A stretch of 9,177 nucleotides of DNA from Acidobacteriota bacterium (GTDB lineage: Bacteria > Acidobacteriota > Blastocatellia > Pyrinomonadales > Pyrinomonadaceae), in assembly GCA_003222935.1 (NCBI GenBank), contig QHXL01000147.1, positions 1-9,177 of the forward strand. The letters are read 5' to 3'. The notes beneath the pieces are model-generated. The model had not been told where the DNA came from, ran no database searches, and was given only the letters and a program-made list of their open reading frames with translations. A program made the position numbers and the translations under genes. Positions 7,333 through 9,177 of this stretch are shown here, in pieces. The first letter of the stretch is position 1. Every line of letters starts with the position of its first letter.

Positions 7333-9083
7333 GGAAACACACCCTTTTCATTTGCCTCGCCCTTTTTTTTCTTGCCTTTGCGGTTCGCACGCTAACCTGG
7401 CAAGACAACAAGCGCGACGCCTGGAAGGTCCAGACTTATGTGACCTCAGGATACAAAGACTCTGCTCATCAACTGGCGCGTGGTGATTTCAAGACTTTTG
7501 TTAGTGACGTTAACCACCTTGGCCACCCTCCCGGTTATCCGATTCTCCTTGCGGCACTATTCAAAACAGTTGGCGATTCAAACACTGCCATTCAGTTCAT
7601 TCAAACTGTTTGCGACTCGGCCGCGGTTGTAGTTCTGTTTTTGATCGCTGGCGAATTGTTTCAAATTGGAGTGGCAGTACTCGCCGGAGCACTGGCCGTC
7701 CTATCGCCGCAGTTTGCTTACTTCTCAGTACTCCTGCTACCGGACTCACTGATAGTTCTTCCGATTCTGCTTGCGGTCTATTTCATCGTGCGTACACGAA
7801 GTAAACGAGGCCTGGTCGCGTTTCTGATTGCCGGCGCACTGATTGGTCTATCGTGCTGGTTGCGAGCAAACGCATTGTTTTTGGCTCCCTTCCTCGCTTT
7901 ATTGACTCCTTTTTTTCTTCCGAAAGGGAAACGATTACCGGCCGGGTCAGCAATCGTAGCGGGTGCGATCTTAATAATTGCGCCTATAACGATAAAGAAC
8001 GCGATCGTTTTCCGGCGGTTTATTCCCTTATCGCTCGGCGCGGGTCAAACCTTACTGGAAGGAATTTCCGACTACGACGAGAAGGGTACGCTGAACATTC
8101 CTAACACCGACCTCGGAATCATGCGTCAGGAAGCTCAGTGGTACGGAAAACCTGACTATGCACTCTTGTTGTTTGGTGAAGACGGTATCGATCGCGATCG
8201 GATGCGGGTAGCTCGGGGCTTTGCAGTTATCCGATCACATCCGGTTTGGTTTGCCGGAGTAATGGGCCAACGCGCTATCGCCTCAACTCGACTTGATCCG
8301 GTTCCAGTTCTACAACCTGAGTCGCCTGTATCGCACAAACTCGATGACTCATTAGTCCGGTCAATCTGGGGACAACAACCGGGTGAGATAACTAGTGCTG
8401 CAAGTGAACGATCGCCGAAAGCAACGTTTACCGTTGTCGACAACCAGTGGCTGAGAATTGATGCTGACTTAGCAAACTACGGTAGCCAACTCACGACGTC
8501 ATCGATCAACGTCAACTCGTTTCACGACTATGTTCTGAAGCTTCCTTTCAAACTGGAAAGTGGCCGTGCTGCAGTGAAGGTCCTAGGAGCGGCTAATAAC
8601 AAGGTGATAGCGACGATGATGATCGACCTCGTCGAGGGGGTGCAGGATCAGCCAGTTAATGAACTGGCCATCCCATTCGTGAGCGCAAACAATTCCCAGG
8701 TTCGCGTAGTTATCGCCAACAATGCATCGTCGGGCCCGACCATGTTAGTAGGCCCAATGCAATTGGACGAATTGGGCCCAGGCTCTCTTACCTGGCTACG
8801 TTTTGTACGACTGCCAGTGGGTGCTGCCCAGCGATTCTTCACAACAGCGTGGGTGCTTCCGTTTGTTGTTATTGGAATCGTTGTACTCATTCGTCGTAGA
8901 AAACTGCAGGAGCTGGCAATTCTTCTTGCGGTTCCCGCTTACTATCTTATTGTTCAATCTGCGTTGCATACTGAAAGGCGTTACGTTTACATCATTCATT
9001 TCTTTTTTCTGGTCCTGGCGAGCGTATCGATTTGCTGGCTTGCCGAGAGCCTGAAAGGAATAAGGAGGCGCCGTGTCGAATAG
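7329..9083 (+). CDS. ArnT/PMT-like GT-C glycosyltransferase with inserted extracytoplasmic beta-rich domain
   Basis: The 584-residue membrane protein resembles dolichyl/undecaprenyl-phosphate sugar transferases of the PMT_2 group. After an N-terminal membrane helix (5-20) comes a loop with YKDSAHQLARGDF (42-54) and HLGHPPGYPILLA (63-75), the HPP motif typical of the group. Further helices lie near 97-133, 137-154, 160-176, 181-197 and 205-222, with WLRAN (177-181) at a conserved Arg position. A loop ending SHPVWFAGVMGQRA (303-316) precedes a hydrophilic segment (about 325-490), then helices at about 508-521, 528-545 and 552-572 with HTERRYVYI (547-555). Residues about 365-485 alternate hydrophobic and polar positions and look like a beta-sandwich, possibly carbohydrate-binding. 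The start is TTG at 7329 overlapping the upstream TGA (TTGA), with weak AGGT at 7319-7322. The gene overlaps the pyrophosphatase start by 11 nt. Acceptor and sugar are unknown. Confidence 0.85.
   Translation: MRKHTLFICLALFFLAFAVRTLTWQDNKRDAWKVQTYVTSGYKDSAHQLARGDFKTFVSDVNHLGHPPGYPILLAALFKTVGDSNTAIQFIQTVCDSAAVVVLFLIAGELFQIGVAVLAGALAVLSPQFAYFSVLLLPDSLIVLPILLAVYFIVRTRSKRGLVAFLIAGALIGLSCWLRANALFLAPFLALLTPFFLPKGKRLPAGSAIVAGAILIIAPITIKNAIVFRRFIPLSLGAGQTLLEGISDYDEKGTLNIPNTDLGIMRQEAQWYGKPDYALLLFGEDGIDRDRMRVARGFAVIRSHPVWFAGVMGQRAIASTRLDPVPVLQPESPVSHKLDDSLVRSIWGQQPGEITSAASERSPKATFTVVDNQWLRIDADLANYGSQLTTSSINVNSFHDYVLKLPFKLESGRAAVKVLGAANNKVIATMMIDLVEGVQDQPVNELAIPFVSANNSQVRVVIANNASSGPTMLVGPMQLDELGPGSLTWLRFVRLPVGAAQRFFTTAWVLPFVVIGIVVLIRRRKLQELAILLAVPAYYLIVQSALHTERRYVYIIHFFFLVLASVSICWLAESLKGIRRRRVE
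9061..9068 (+). promoter_or_regulatory. Strong Shine-Dalgarno for the pyrophosphatase gene
   Basis: TAAGGAGG lies 4 nt before the GTG at 9073. It is the only near-perfect ribosome binding site in the window and decides the non-ATG start of the next gene. It sits inside the last codons of the preceding glycosyltransferase gene. Confidence 0.8.
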
Positions 9084-9177
9084 TCCAAAGCAATTGTTTC
9101 AAGCACACCCGTGGCACGGTGTTACACCGGGAGTAAACGCTCCGCAGTCAGTAAGCGCTTACATCGAGATCGTCCCA
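9073..9177 (+). CDS. ppa: Inorganic pyrophosphatase, family I, N-terminal part (cut by window edge)
   Basis: From GTG at 9073 the frame stays open for 35 codons to the window end. The translation begins MSNSPKQLFQ and continues HPWHGVTPGVNAPQS, then ends SAYIEIVP. The HPWH-G-xxG-xxP-xx-V-xx-YIEI pattern matches the N-terminus of soluble family I inorganic pyrophosphatases, in which the next conserved block (KYE) would follow just beyond the edge. The enzyme hydrolyses cytoplasmic PPi to phosphate with Mg2+ and drives nucleotide-sugar, nucleic acid and aminoacyl-tRNA synthesis forward. The catalytic aspartates are outside the window and cannot be checked. The gene overlaps the upstream glycosyltransferase gene by 11 nt in another frame, so it is probably expressed from the same transcript at least in part, with its own strong ribosome site. 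Confidence 0.85.
   Translation, partial: MSNSPKQLFQAHPWHGVTPGVNAPQSVSAYIEIVP

Noticed and set aside
8189..8200. Palindrome CGATCGCGATCG resembling highly iterated cyanobacterial-type palindromes
   Set aside because: There is a single occurrence within coding sequence (Ile-Asp-Arg-Asp-Arg), so there is no evidence for an iterated element.
8751..8778. Inverted repeat GGCCCAAT / ATTGGGCC with a 12-nt loop
   Set aside because: It is inside the GT-C coding region, encodes ordinary residues, and an 8-bp stem of this kind is expected by chance in several kilobases; no terminator-like T run follows.

Overview
This window of about 9.2 kb is a compact, gene-dense bacterial chromosome segment of moderate GC content. 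It has six recognisable coding regions and no RNA genes, phage genes, insertion sequences or CRISPR arrays. Protein content points to surface-polysaccharide or glycoconjugate biosynthesis. The host is probably an environmental Gram-negative-type bacterium. The gene set and the short palindromic intergenic repeats suggest Acidobacteriota (Blastocatellia-like), but this is inference from recall and not shown by the sequence.

Left part, minus strand, read right to left: a GT-B type glycosyltransferase (5623 to 4448), a two-domain oxidoreductase (4323 to 2173) and an AsnB-type glutamine-dependent asparagine synthetase/amidotransferase (2051 to 111). This trio is typical of exopolysaccharide and exosortase-associated clusters. 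The two gaps inside the trio (124 and 121 nt) each hold a long imperfect inverted repeat built from short tandem units. The two repeats belong to different sequence families. A degenerate third arm lies just upstream of the glycosyltransferase.

Right part, plus strand: after a divergent intergenic region of about 110 nt come two polytopic membrane proteins that look like GT-C glycosyltransferases (5734-7332 and 7329-9083). Their ends overlap by 4 nt. The second carries an apparent soluble beta-rich domain between membrane segments. It overlaps by 11 nt the start of a family I inorganic pyrophosphatase gene, which runs off the right edge and is preceded by the best Shine-Dalgarno sequence in the window.

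Taken together, the cytoplasmic GT-B enzyme and amidotransferase could build or modify a glycan, the oxidoreductase could supply a modified sugar, and the two GT-C enzymes could act on lipid-linked sugars at the outer face of the inner membrane. Pyrophosphatase would remove the pyrophosphate made by sugar-nucleotide synthesis and by the AMP-forming synthetase. I see no wholly new system. The most unusual signals are the start-codon-proximal repeats, the inserted domain in the second GT-C protein, and the oxidoreductase fusion lacking zinc ligands.
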